A DNA stretch of 64,000 bases from NCBI RefSeq assembly GCF_040566695.1, contig NZ_JBEXAE010000001.1, positions 620,001-684,000 on the forward strand, written 5' to 3'. Below, one piece after another: positions 8,430 to 17,033 of the stretch. The notes beneath the pieces were generated by a model, which was not told where the DNA came from, searched no databases, and saw only the letters and a program-made list of their open reading frames with translations. Positions within the stretch are counted from its first letter, which is position 1; every line of letters starts with the position of its first letter. Position numbers and translations under genes: made by a program. The stretch comes from Sediminicola arcticus. GTDB taxonomy: Bacteria; Bacteroidota; Bacteroidia; Flavobacteriales; Flavobacteriaceae.

Positions 8430-9902
8430 ATGTTTAAGCACTTTATCAACCTACAATGGAAATCGTTCATTAGGTCAGCTTCCTTTAAGACCAATGTGGC
8501 CCTTAAAATACTTATGGCCTTTGGTGCCCTCTATTTTATTGCCATCTTCCTATTTTTAGGGGTAGGGGTATTTTATATCATCGAAAAAGCCGAAATAGGG
8601 GATCCCTTGGTAATAGTGAATAAATACCTGATTTATTATCTGGGCATGGATCTATTCATTAGGTATATGATGCAAAAAATGCCTATCACCAATATAAAGC
8701 CTTTGTTGTATTTGCCCTTTAAGAAACAACAGGTCGTGAACTATTCTCTAGGGAAGACAGTTATATCTTTCTTCAATATAGCCCATGCTTTTTTCTTTGT
8801 TCCTTTTTCTATTGTGCTGCTAATAGAAGGATATAACCCTATAGGGGTTATTGGTTGGCATTTAGGGATGTTGGCCTTGATCTACGCTAATAACTTCATC
8901 AATATATTGGCCAACAATAAGGATAGCGTTTTCTATCCTGCCGTAGCAATTTTAGCGTTATTGGCAGGGTGCCAATATTTTAATCTTTTTGATATTACCG
9001 TTTTTACTGCTCCCTTTTTTGACGCCCTGTACAACCTGCCTTTGATGGCCATTGTGCCATGGGTACTACTAGTAGGAATGTATATGGCTGCATACACACA
9101 TTTTAAAAAGCACATGTATTTAGATGCAGGGTTGGCCGTAAAACAGACCGAAGCCAAGACTGAAGATCTGAGCTGGTTGAACCGTTTTGGAAACCTCGGG
9201 ACTTTTCTCAAGAATGATATTAAGCTCATTAAACGCAACAAGCGCTCAAGAACCTCGGTAATCATGAGCTTTTTCTTTATTTTTTACGGGTTCCTTTTCT
9301 TTACGGGATCTTTAGAGATGTATGAAAACCCAGTTTGGAAGATTTTTGCAGGAATATTTATTTCGGGAGGTTTCCTCTTTAGTTTTGGGCAATTTGTACC
9401 CAGTTGGGATAGTTCTTATTACCCGCTGATGATGAGCCAGAATATAAAGTATCGGGAATACCTCGATTCCAAATGGTACCTGATGGTGTTTGCTACCATT
9501 ATTAGCACCGTAGTAGCTTCCTTTTACCTGTATTTTGGTTGGGAGGCTTACTTGGCCGTCTTGGTTGGGGCCATTTACAATATTGGGGTGAATTCCTATC
9601 TGGTGCTTTGGGGTGGAGCCTATATAAAAACACCCATCGATCTAACCTCTAATAAGAAAGCCTTTGGCGACAAACAAGCATTCAATGCCAAAACGCTCTT
9701 GCTAACGCTTCCTAAATTATTGTTGCCTTTGGGATTTTATGCCCTGGGTCACTATCTAATAAACCCAACAGCTGGCTATATTTTTGTAGCCTTGGCAGGT
9801 GTACTAGGGTATGCCTTTAAAAATCAAGTATTCAAAATGATAGAAGGCATTTACAAAAAGGAGAAATACAAGACCCTTTTAGCCTACAAACAAACAAACT
9901 AA
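8430..9902 (+). CDS. DUF5687 family membrane protein, probable ABC permease
   Basis: The 490-residue protein is almost entirely hydrophobic, with about ten or more membrane segments and a basic cytoplasmic loop near the middle (LKNDIKLIKRNKRSRTS). The opening FKHFINLQWKSFIRSASF matches the DUF5687 family as I know it from Bacteroidota, where it usually sits next to an ABC ATPase. It is followed 30 bp later by such an ATPase, so it most likely forms the membrane part of an ABC-2-like exporter. The substrate is unknown. Confidence 0.82.
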   Translation: MFKHFINLQWKSFIRSASFKTNVALKILMAFGALYFIAIFLFLGVGVFYIIEKAEIGDPLVIVNKYLIYYLGMDLFIRYMMQKMPITNIKPLLYLPFKKQQVVNYSLGKTVISFFNIAHAFFFVPFSIVLLIEGYNPIGVIGWHLGMLALIYANNFINILANNKDSVFYPAVAILALLAGCQYFNLFDITVFTAPFFDALYNLPLMAIVPWVLLVGMYMAAYTHFKKHMYLDAGLAVKQTEAKTEDLSWLNRFGNLGTFLKNDIKLIKRNKRSRTSVIMSFFFIFYGFLFFTGSLEMYENPVWKIFAGIFISGGFLFSFGQFVPSWDSSYYPLMMSQNIKYREYLDSKWYLMVFATIISTVVASFYLYFGWEAYLAVLVGAIYNIGVNSYLVLWGGAYIKTPIDLTSNKKAFGDKQAFNAKTLLLTLPKLLLPLGFYALGHYLINPTAGYIFVALAGVLGYAFKNQVFKMIEGIYKKEKYKTLLAYKQTN

Positions 9903-9932
9903 CCTAGCTTTATTTTTAATAAAAATCATACC

Positions 9933-10628
9933 ATGATAACAGTTCAACAAATCACAAAGACATATGGCTCTGCCACTGTTTTGAATATCCCTAATTTAGA
10001 AATCCCAAAAGGCCAGAGTTTTGGTCTAGTTGGTAACAATGGGGCAGGGAAGACCACGCTTTTCAGTCTGTTATTGGATCTGATACAACCTAGCACAGGT
10101 GAGATTGTAAATAATGGGGTGCAAGTGGACAAGAGTGAGGCTTGGAAACCATTTACTTCTGCCTTTATTGATGAAACCTTTTTAATTGGATATCTAACTC
10201 CCGAGGAGTATTTCTATTTCATAGGAGAGTTAAGGGGACAGAATAAGGCCGATGTTAATGCGCTTTTGACAGGGTTCGAGGACTTTTTCCATGGTGAAAT
10301 ATTGGGGCAAAAGAAGTATTTAAGGGATCTGAGCAAGGGAAATCAGAAAAAAGTAGGGATTGTTGCCACATTCATCGGAAACCCCGAGGTCATTATCTTG
10401 GATGAGCCCTTTGCCAACTTGGATCCAACCACACAAATTCGTCTAAAAGGGATCATAAAGGAACTTACAGCTAAAAGGGATGTCACTGTTCTAATATCTA
10501 GTCACGATCTTATCCATGTAACCGAGGTTGCGGAACGTATTGTGGTTCTTAAAAAAGGAGAAATAGTGAACGATATAAAAACTTCCGCTGAAACATTAAA
10601 GGAGCTGGAAACCTTTTTTGCTGGGTAA
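9933..10628 (+). CDS. ABC transporter ATP-binding protein
   Basis: The protein (231 residues) contains Walker A GNNGAGKT (34-41), a signature motif in the variant form LSKGNQKKV (133-141) in place of LSGGQ, Walker B VIILDEP (153-159) with the catalytic Glu, and the switch histidine in SSHDL. The LSKGN variant is common in ABC-2 type exporters such as bacteriocin or antibiotic resistance pumps. It energises the DUF5687 permease encoded just upstream and closes the padR operon. No clear terminator follows. Confidence 0.93.
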   Translation: MITVQQITKTYGSATVLNIPNLEIPKGQSFGLVGNNGAGKTTLFSLLLDLIQPSTGEIVNNGVQVDKSEAWKPFTSAFIDETFLIGYLTPEEYFYFIGELRGQNKADVNALLTGFEDFFHGEILGQKKYLRDLSKGNQKKVGIVATFIGNPEVIILDEPFANLDPTTQIRLKGIIKELTAKRDVTVLISSHDLIHVTEVAERIVVLKKGEIVNDIKTSAETLKELETFFAG

Positions 10629-10760
10629 GCAGTAGACCATAATTGGATGTATACAAAGGGTTGTATTTTCTTCTAATTAAAAATAAAGGTATTTTTACCG
10701 ATCAACGGTATAATAAACGGGTTATTTTTTAGTTTAGGATACGTACGAATACTACTTATT

Positions 10761-13319
10761 TTGAAGCTTCGGTTAAAACTTATTTTATTTCTACTTTCTA
10801 GTGGATTGCTATTTAATGCATGTTCCACTAAAAAGGATGCCCTTATCAATCGTAATTGGCATGCCTTAAACACCAAATATAATGTTCTTTACAACGGGAA
10901 CATTGCCTTTGAAGAAGGACGAGAAGAGCTCAATGCTTCCTATCAGGATAATTATTGGGAGGTGCTCCCTGTAGAACGTTTGGAAGTGACCGATGAAATA
11001 AAACTTGATTCCGAAGACAACAGCCCTAAATTTTTGTTGGCCGAGGAAAAAGCTTCCAAGGCAATTCAAAAGCATAGCATGGATATTAAAGATGAGGAGC
11101 GTAATCCAGAAACGGACGAAGCTTTTCTCTTGCTTGGTAAATCTAGATATTTTGACCAACGGTACATCCCCGCTCTAGAGGCCTTTAACTACATCCTCAA
11201 CAAGTACAACGAAAGTGATAAGCTCAATGAGGCTACCATTTGGAGGGAAAAGGTACATATTCGTTTGGAAAATGAGGATCTAGCCCTCAAAAACCTAAAA
11301 CGACTTTTAAAATATGAACGGTTAAAAGATCAGGAATATGCAGATGCCAGGGGAATGATGGCACAGGCCTACATTAATCTTAAAGTTCCTGATACTGCAA
11401 TTCAACAATTAAAGATTGCATCGGCATACACCAAAAAAAACCAAGAAAAGGGCAGGTATTATTTTATAATAGGCCAACTCTACAATCAATTGGGGTATAG
11501 GGATAGTGCCAATTATGCTTTTGATAAAGTAATTGCATTAAATAGAAAATCGCCTAGGGTGTACATGATCAATGCCCACCTTCAGAAAATTAAGAATACT
11601 AAAGTCACTCCTGAGAACAAGGAAGTATTGTTCGAATATCTAACGGAATTGGAAGAAAATAGGGAAAACAGGCCTTTTTTAGACAAAATTTACCGTCAAT
11701 TAGCAGAATATCATTTGGAAAACCAATCGGACAGTTTGGCCTTGGCCTATTTTAATAAGTCTTTAGTGGCCACCAAGAACGAACCCCGATTGAATGCCTT
11801 GAACTACGAAAATCTGGCAGAATATAATTTTGACAAGAACGCCTACAAGATCTCCGGGGCCTATTATGATAGTACCCTGACCAACCTTATTGTAGATTCC
11901 AAGAAATACCGCTCTATTAAAAAGAAGTTCGATAATTTAGAAGATGTCATTGCTTATGAGGATGTGGTACAATATGCGGATAGTGTTATTACTATTTATA
12001 ATATGCCAAAAGAAAAACAACTGGGTTATTTTGAAGGGTATATAGCTGATTTAAAAGCGAAGGAAGAAGAAGCGGTTAAAAAGGAAAAGGAAAAAATAAC
12101 CGCGGGCTTTGCTGCTTTTGTAGATTCTAAAGGGGGAAAAGAGAACAAAGGAAAATTTTATTTTTATAATATCACTAGTTTGGGCTATGGCAAGGCCGAT
12201 TTTACAAACAAATGGGGAAAACGCGAACTAGAAGACAACTGGAGGTGGTCCAGTAAAAACATAGCGCAGCAGATCGGGCAGACAGATGCGGAATTGGCAA
12301 ATGCCGATTCCGTGGAGACTCAGGAAATTACGGAAGAGCAAAAATATTCTACAGAGTATTATATGGGCAAAATACCTACTAGCCCTGTGGTCATAGATAG
12401 CTTGATGATAGAAAGAAATTTTGCCAACTATCAATTAGGGGTTATATACAAGGAAAAGTTTAAGGAAAATTTATTGGCGGCCAATAGGTTTAACGATGTG
12501 CTAAAAGCAAATCCTGAGGAAAGATTGGTTTTGCCTTCCAAATATAATTTGTATAAAATCTACCAGGAAACAGGGAGCCCCTTGGCCAATGGAATGAAGC
12601 AGGATATTATTGAAAACCATTCAGATTCTCGCTATGCAGTTATATTGTTGAATCCGGAAGCCGTTTTGGCGGACACTTCAGATAGTCCAGATGCGCGATA
12701 TGCAGCTTTATACAGAGAGTACGAAAATCAAAATTATTTACAGGTTATTGCTGGAGCCGAGGAAAATATAAACAGATATACGGGGGATGAAATTGTTCCG
12801 AAATTTGAAATCCTAAAGGCTAATGCTATTGGAAGGATTGAAGGATTCGAGGCATTTAAGGAGGCGTTGAATTATGTGGCCCTTAATTATCCCAATAACC
12901 CAGAAGGGAAAAAGTCACGGGAAATGGTGGAAGAGCAACTACCAAAATTGGAACCCAGAGAATTCTCACAAGAAACAGAATCTGTTGGCACTGGAAATTG
13001 GAAACTGGTGTTTCCTTTTAAGATTAGAGATAACGAACAGGCACTTCAACTAAAGGAAAAATTAGAGAAATCTATCCAAGATCTAAAGTACCGGAATGTA
13101 GTTTCCAAGGATATTTATAATTTGGAAGATCAATTCGTGATTGTACATGGTTTCAGGTCTAAGGAATATGCTCTTGGCTACGCAGAGCTTCTTAAAAACA
13201 ACAAGGATTACCGAGTTGCTTATCAGAATTTTGTAATTTTATCCAATAACTATAAAATCATTCAGGTACACAAAAACTTGGAGGACTATAAAAAGTTACG
13301 ATTAACCCCAAAACCCTAG
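10761..13319 (+). CDS. sprE: Gliding motility / type IX secretion TPR lipoprotein SprE (PorW)
   Basis: The 852-residue lipoprotein starts at a TTG (no in-frame ATG precedes the signal peptide) and has a lipobox ending NAC (Cys21). The mature start CSTKKDALINRNWHALNTKYNVLYNGN, then EGREEL and DNYWEVLPVE, is the hallmark of SprE/PorW. Several TPR-like helical repeats fill the middle (ALEAFNYILNKY, ADARGMMAQAYINL, YYFIIGQLYNQLGY), and a C-terminal domain of about 100 residues resembles a ligand-binding module (FVIVHGFRSKEYALGYAELL). In Flavobacterium johnsoniae and Porphyromonas, SprE/PorW is required for T9SS secretion and gliding. It is 4 bp upstream of a bactofilin and the ATP synthase genes, probably co-transcribed. 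Confidence 0.9.
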   Translation: MKLRLKLILFLLSSGLLFNACSTKKDALINRNWHALNTKYNVLYNGNIAFEEGREELNASYQDNYWEVLPVERLEVTDEIKLDSEDNSPKFLLAEEKASKAIQKHSMDIKDEERNPETDEAFLLLGKSRYFDQRYIPALEAFNYILNKYNESDKLNEATIWREKVHIRLENEDLALKNLKRLLKYERLKDQEYADARGMMAQAYINLKVPDTAIQQLKIASAYTKKNQEKGRYYFIIGQLYNQLGYRDSANYAFDKVIALNRKSPRVYMINAHLQKIKNTKVTPENKEVLFEYLTELEENRENRPFLDKIYRQLAEYHLENQSDSLALAYFNKSLVATKNEPRLNALNYENLAEYNFDKNAYKISGAYYDSTLTNLIVDSKKYRSIKKKFDNLEDVIAYEDVVQYADSVITIYNMPKEKQLGYFEGYIADLKAKEEEAVKKEKEKITAGFAAFVDSKGGKENKGKFYFYNITSLGYGKADFTNKWGKRELEDNWRWSSKNIAQQIGQTDAELANADSVETQEITEEQKYSTEYYMGKIPTSPVVIDSLMIERNFANYQLGVIYKEKFKENLLAANRFNDVLKANPEERLVLPSKYNLYKIYQETGSPLANGMKQDIIENHSDSRYAVILLNPEAVLADTSDSPDARYAALYREYENQNYLQVIAGAEENINRYTGDEIVPKFEILKANAIGRIEGFEAFKEALNYVALNYPNNPEGKKSREMVEEQLPKLEPREFSQETESVGTGNWKLVFPFKIRDNEQALQLKEKLEKSIQDLKYRNVVSKDIYNLEDQFVIVHGFRSKEYALGYAELLKNNKDYRVAYQNFVILSNNYKIIQVHKNLEDYKKLRLTPKP

Positions 13320-13323
13320 AACA

Positions 13324-13743
13324 ATGTTTTCAGACAACAAAAAGACCCGCGTGGTAACGGAAATAGGCGGACAGCCCAACCGAATTGAAAAGAATACAAA
13401 GATCAAAGGCGATATCGTCTCTGAAGCCGATTTTAGAATAGACGGTAAACTGGACGGCAACGTCAAGACGTCTGGCAAAGTGGTCATTGGCAAGGATGGG
13501 TATATCCACGGGAAAGTGGAATGTGTCAATGCAGATATTGAAGGAAATTTCAATGGTGAGCTTTTAGTGGAAGACCTACTAACCTTAAAAGCATCTGCCG
13601 TAATAGAAGGGACCGTTATAGTGTCTAAATTAGCAGTTGAGCCTGGCGCTACATTCAATGCCGCCTGCTCCATGAAAGGGAAGGGTGGAACAGCCGACCT
13701 AAATAAGACTACAACTACTAATGGACCAGCAAAAGCCTCCTAA
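13324..13743 (+). CDS. Bactofilin (polymer-forming cytoskeletal protein)
   Basis: The 139-residue protein has a right-handed beta-helix core of hydrophobic repeats (IKGDIVSEADFRIDGKLDGNVKTSGKVVIGKDGYIHGKV) flanked by short disordered ends, the bactofilin pattern. Bactofilins polymerise without nucleotide and serve as scaffolds at the membrane, often organising peptidoglycan enzymes. The last 23 bp overlap the atpZ start, so translation is coupled. It lies between sprE and the ATP synthase genes. Confidence 0.92.
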   Translation: MFSDNKKTRVVTEIGGQPNRIEKNTKIKGDIVSEADFRIDGKLDGNVKTSGKVVIGKDGYIHGKVECVNADIEGNFNGELLVEDLLTLKASAVIEGTVIVSKLAVEPGATFNAACSMKGKGGTADLNKTTTTNGPAKAS

Positions 13744-13948
13744 AAAAAAGAACACAGGGCTTCAAAATGCAGCAGCACTTTCAGGTGTTGGCATCCAAAT
13801 GGGGCTTACCATATATTTAGGTAATCTTTTAGGTTCATGGTTAGATAGTACATTTGAGACAGGGTATTTGGAAATTACAATTACGTTGTTGGCAATTTTC
13901 CTGTCTATGTATTCTATGATCCGCCAAGTTAACAACCTTAATAAATAG
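13721..13948 (+). CDS. atpZ: AtpZ/AtpI-family ATP synthase assembly membrane protein
   Basis: The 75-residue protein begins with a polar, Lys-rich stretch and has two membrane hairpin segments (AAALSGVGIQMGLTIYLGNLLGSWLD and YLEITITLLAIFLSMYSMI) linked by a short acidic loop, the AtpZ/AtpI topology. AtpI-type proteins help assemble the c-ring. The start overlaps the bactofilin gene by 23 bp in another frame, and the gene opens the ATP synthase cluster, which supports the call despite the small size. Confidence 0.85.
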   Translation: MDQQKPPKKKNTGLQNAAALSGVGIQMGLTIYLGNLLGSWLDSTFETGYLEITITLLAIFLSMYSMIRQVNNLNK

Positions 13949-13953
13949 AAAAA

Positions 13954-14355
13954 TTGTTAAAAAAGGTTCTCTTCCAAGTCCTCCTGTTTGGATTTTTATT
14001 GTTTTTTGGATTTTATGTCCATAGTTTCATTTTAAAGTCAAATGACATATTAATTGGATTTCCGCTGTTTCAGATTTATCTCTTTCACGCCATTTTTTCA
14101 TTGGCTATTTGTGCTTCATTACAGATTTTATCTTTTAAAGAAAGATTCGCTTCCCAACTTGGCTTTATATATTTAGGAACATTTCTTCTAAAACTGCTTT
14201 TATTCGCCATTATTTTTAGTGCGCTTTTATTTAAAAAAGAACCTAATTCATTTGCAAACAAGATGTCACTTTTGGCACCTGTGTTCCTATTTTTGCTTTT
14301 TGAGGTATTTATTATTGCAAAAATATTGGGTAGGGCGGGATACGAGAATAAATAA
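13954..14355 (+). CDS. Small four-helix membrane protein of the atp operon (DUF6168-like)
   Basis: The 133-residue protein has four hydrophobic segments (about 4-27, 37-59, 70-92 and 105-125) and a polar C-terminus. It starts at TTG 5 bp after atpZ. In Flavobacteriaceae a protein of this kind regularly precedes atpB; I associate it with DUF6168. It occupies the place of AtpI and may assist assembly of subunits a and c, but that is inference from position. Confidence 0.7.
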   Translation: MLKKVLFQVLLFGFLLFFGFYVHSFILKSNDILIGFPLFQIYLFHAIFSLAICASLQILSFKERFASQLGFIYLGTFLLKLLLFAIIFSALLFKKEPNSFANKMSLLAPVFLFLLFEVFIIAKILGRAGYENK

Positions 14356-14388
14356 TTTGAAAAAAGTTTAATTATTATTTTTAATAAC

Positions 14389-14396
14389 TACCTTTG
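14389..14396 (+). promoter_or_regulatory. -7 promoter element before atpB
   Basis: TACCTTTG matches TAnnTTTG about 40 bp before the atpB ATG. A good -33 TTTG at the right spacing is missing. It would give atpBEFHAG a start separate from the sprE-bactofilin-atpZ transcript. Confidence 0.45.
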
Positions 14397-14435
14397 CGCA
14401 AATTTTAAGGGAGCCAAATTTTTGAAAATTTCATA

Positions 14436-15614
14436 ATGAAGATAGTATCCAAATACTTAAGCAATATTGCCTTATTATTCATTCTTTTAACCGCCTTTAA
14501 TGGTTATTCTAATTCTGAACCTTCTAAAGAAGGGCAAGTAAATGGGGAAGAAGAAGTTTCAGCATATATTCAGCACCATATTAAAGACGCTCATGACTTT
14601 CATTTGTTTTCCTATACAGATAGTGAAGGCGAGCGACAACATGTAGGTGCTCCGCTTCCAGTAATTGTATGGTCTAGCAATGGTTTGGTAACATTTATGT
14701 CATCCGAGTTTCACCATGATGACAATGGAGAGGTTCTTGTTGAAAGGAACGGACTTAAATTTGTCAAGTTTCACAGTAAAATATATGAGTTGCCTGCAAC
14801 TGCTGAGGTGGCTGAATTTAATGAAGAGCACCATATAGAAAATGGAGCAAAGGTGTTAGACTTATCAATCACAAAAAGTGTTGTTGGTATTCTACTTGTT
14901 GGGCTATTAATGCTTTTAGGATTCTCTGCCTTAGCAAGACAATATAAGAACAAAAAGATTCCTACCGGTTTTGGTCGAGTTTTGGAACCATTGGTAATCT
15001 ATGTGAGAGATGAGATAGCAAGACCTAATATTGGTGAAAAAAAATACAGAAAATTTACTGGGTATCTTCTAACGGTATTTTTCTTCATTTGGATTTTGAA
15101 CCTTTTGGGATTGACTCCATTTGGATTTAATGTTACTGGTCAGCTTGCTGTAACTGCAGCGCTTGCCATTTTTACCTTGATCATATATACCGTTAGCGGA
15201 AACAGAGAATACTGGCAACATATATTATGGATGCCGGGTGTTCCAGTTCTTATCAGGCCAGTATTGGCTGTTATTGAATTGGCAGGGACATTTTTGATTA
15301 AACCGTTTTCATTGTTGGTTCGACTTTTCGCAAATATATCAGCCGGCCATATTGTGGTAATGAGTTTGATAGCAATTATGTTTACCTTAAAAAATAGCTT
15401 AGGTGTGGTAGGTGCAACGGGGCTTTCTTTGGTGTTATCATTTTTCATAACCTTGATTGAAGTTTTAGTAGCGTTTTTACAAGCCTATATTTTTACAATG
15501 CTTTCCGCTTTATTTATTGGTATGGCGGTAGCAGAACACGATCATGGTCATGCACATGACGATCATGGTCACGAAGTTCCAGATGCAAAAGATGTAAGAG
15601 AGAATTTCATTTAA
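14436..15614 (+). CDS. atpB: F0F1 ATP synthase subunit a
   Basis: At 392 residues this is the long Bacteroidota form. It has an N-terminal signal-like segment (about 1-24), a soluble periplasmic domain of about 120 residues, then the usual membrane domain with the essential arginine helix (FSLLVRLFANISAGHIV). Subunit a forms the proton half-channels against the c-ring. The C-terminus carries a striking histidine/aspartate tail (EHDHGHAHDDHGHEVPD), which could bind metal. The next gene, atpE, starts 35 bp later. Confidence 0.96.
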   Translation: MKIVSKYLSNIALLFILLTAFNGYSNSEPSKEGQVNGEEEVSAYIQHHIKDAHDFHLFSYTDSEGERQHVGAPLPVIVWSSNGLVTFMSSEFHHDDNGEVLVERNGLKFVKFHSKIYELPATAEVAEFNEEHHIENGAKVLDLSITKSVVGILLVGLLMLLGFSALARQYKNKKIPTGFGRVLEPLVIYVRDEIARPNIGEKKYRKFTGYLLTVFFFIWILNLLGLTPFGFNVTGQLAVTAALAIFTLIIYTVSGNREYWQHILWMPGVPVLIRPVLAVIELAGTFLIKPFSLLVRLFANISAGHIVVMSLIAIMFTLKNSLGVVGATGLSLVLSFFITLIEVLVAFLQAYIFTMLSALFIGMAVAEHDHGHAHDDHGHEVPDAKDVRENFI

Positions 15615-15649
15615 TAAGAGTTTGTTTAATTTAATATAAATCAATTACT

Positions 15650-15838
15650 ATGTACAATTTAATTGGAGCAGGTTTAATCGTAATCGGGGCAGGAATTGGA
15701 TTAGGTCAAATCGGTGGAAAAGCAATGGAAGGTATTGCTCGTCAGCCAGAGGCAACTAACAAGATTCAAACAGCCATGATTATTATTGCCGCACTTTTGG
15801 AAGGTTTGGCATTCGGAGCATTATTCTTAGGAAAATAA
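15650..15838 (+). CDS. atpE: F0F1 ATP synthase subunit c
   Basis: This is a very short c subunit (62 residues) with two helices joined by the polar loop ARQPEA (about 30-35). The ion-binding carboxylate is Glu51 in LLEGLAFG. The residue after it is Gly, where Na+-binding rings have Ser or Thr, and aligning on the RQPEA loop puts Leu18 where Na+ rings have Gln. Coupling is therefore most likely to H+. The gene is followed by a strong hairpin that may set its expression level. Confidence 0.96.
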   Translation: MYNLIGAGLIVIGAGIGLGQIGGKAMEGIARQPEATNKIQTAMIIIAALLEGLAFGALFLGK

Positions 15839-15854
15839 TTCGAACAAAAACAGT

Positions 15855-15894
15855 AAAACATGTTTCTGCAACGGTTGGTTGCAGAACATGTTTT
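15855..15894 (+). promoter_or_regulatory. Intercistronic hairpin between atpE and atpF
   Basis: AAAACATGTT-T-CTGCAAC pairs with GTTGCAG-AACATGTTTT around the loop GGTTG, giving 17 base pairs with one bulged T. Only four T follow the stem as part of the arm itself, so full termination is unlikely. Located right after the c-subunit gene, it may stabilise the atpE mRNA end or attenuate downstream transcription so that c is made in excess. Confidence 0.7.
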
Positions 15895-15933
15895 CAAAAT
15901 TAAACAAAAAAGAAAATTTAATTTTTCAAGATA

Positions 15934-16434
15934 ATGGAGACTTTATATAACGATTTTTCACCAGGTTTATTTATTGTTCAGACAATCCTATTGTTGGGAT
16001 TAATTTTTCTAATGGTAAAATTTGCATGGAAACCAATTCTTAATTCTTTGAACGAAAGAGAAGAAGGTATTTCTGATGCACTTGCTGCTGCAGAGGCTGC
16101 GAAAAAGGAAATGCAAAATGTAACTGCCGATAGCGAAAGATTGTTGCAAGAAGCTCGTGTTGAACGTGAAGTCATGATCAAAGAAGCCCGTGAAATGAAG
16201 GAGAAGATGGTTTCCGATGCCAAGGACTTGGCCAAAGAAGAGGGGGACAAAATGATCAAGCAGGCGCAAGCTGCCATTGAAAGTGAAAAGAAAGCAGCAG
16301 TAGCAGATATAAAGAATCAAGTAGCTACTCTTTCTTTGGAAATAGCAGAAAAAGTAATCAAAGGTCAATTGTCCGGTGATAACAAGCAGTTGAAACTTGT
16401 TGAGGATATGGTTGGTGATATTAAGCTTAACTAA
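15934..16434 (+). CDS. atpF: F0F1 ATP synthase subunit b
   Basis: The 166-residue protein has one N-terminal membrane helix (LFIVQTILLLGLIFLMVKFAW) followed by PILNSLNEREEGISDALAAAEAAKKEM and a long charged coiled coil, the peripheral-stalk architecture. Length is normal. It dimerises and ties F0 subunit a to the delta subunit at the head of F1. Spacing to atpH is 9 bp. Confidence 0.96.
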   Translation: METLYNDFSPGLFIVQTILLLGLIFLMVKFAWKPILNSLNEREEGISDALAAAEAAKKEMQNVTADSERLLQEARVEREVMIKEAREMKEKMVSDAKDLAKEEGDKMIKQAQAAIESEKKAAVADIKNQVATLSLEIAEKVIKGQLSGDNKQLKLVEDMVGDIKLN

Positions 16435-16443
16435 TAGAGGGAT

Positions 16444-16983
16444 ATGAACGAATCAAGAGCAGCGATACGGTACGCCAAAGCAATTTTGGACTTGGCAGTG
16501 GACAATAAATCCACTGATGCCGTAGAAAAAGATATGCGTTCAGTATTGAACACTCTTGCCGATAGCAAAGAACTCCAAACAATGATGGCAAGCCCCGTCG
16601 TAAGTAGTGAGGCAAAGAAAAATGTTCTTTTAGAGGTATTTAAAGGTAGTAATACAATAACAACTGGCCTGATAGATGTTCTTGTAACCAACAAGAGAAT
16701 TAATTTGTTGAACAATGTCGCTGAAAAATACATCATTCTAAACGAGAAATTAAAGGGCGAAGGTGTTGCTTTTGTAACCACTGCAGTGCCCTTAAGTGTG
16801 GATTTGGAAAAGAAAATCTTAGCCAAGATTGCAGGATTGACGACTGATAAAGTGGTTGTTCAAAATACGGTGGACGAAAGTATCATAGGTGGTTTTGTTC
16901 TTCGAATAGGTGATATGCAATTAGATTCAAGTATTGCAACCAAATTGAGCAATTTAAAGAGAGAATTTACAAATAGTTTATAA
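16444..16983 (+). CDS. atpH: F0F1 ATP synthase subunit delta
   Basis: The 179-residue protein begins with the conserved helical domain (RAAIRYAKAILDLAVD). It ends with the family's C-terminal motif (VDESIIGGFVLRIGDMQLDSSIATKLSNLKREF). Delta (OSCP) links the b-subunit stalk to the alpha3beta3 head. It sits between atpF and atpA as usual. Confidence 0.96.
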   Translation: MNESRAAIRYAKAILDLAVDNKSTDAVEKDMRSVLNTLADSKELQTMMASPVVSSEAKKNVLLEVFKGSNTITTGLIDVLVTNKRINLLNNVAEKYIILNEKLKGEGVAFVTTAVPLSVDLEKKILAKIAGLTTDKVVVQNTVDESIIGGFVLRIGDMQLDSSIATKLSNLKREFTNSL

Positions 16984-17033
16984 TATTAAAATGGTCAAGG
17001 CAATCAAATGTCTTGCGTCTTATATCTAATAGC

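Noticed and set aside
10761..10763. Non-ATG start of sprE as evidence of a mutated start
   Set aside because: TTG starts occur at several intact genes here (flippase, ECF sigma, DUF6168-like), and the whole signal peptide is in frame.
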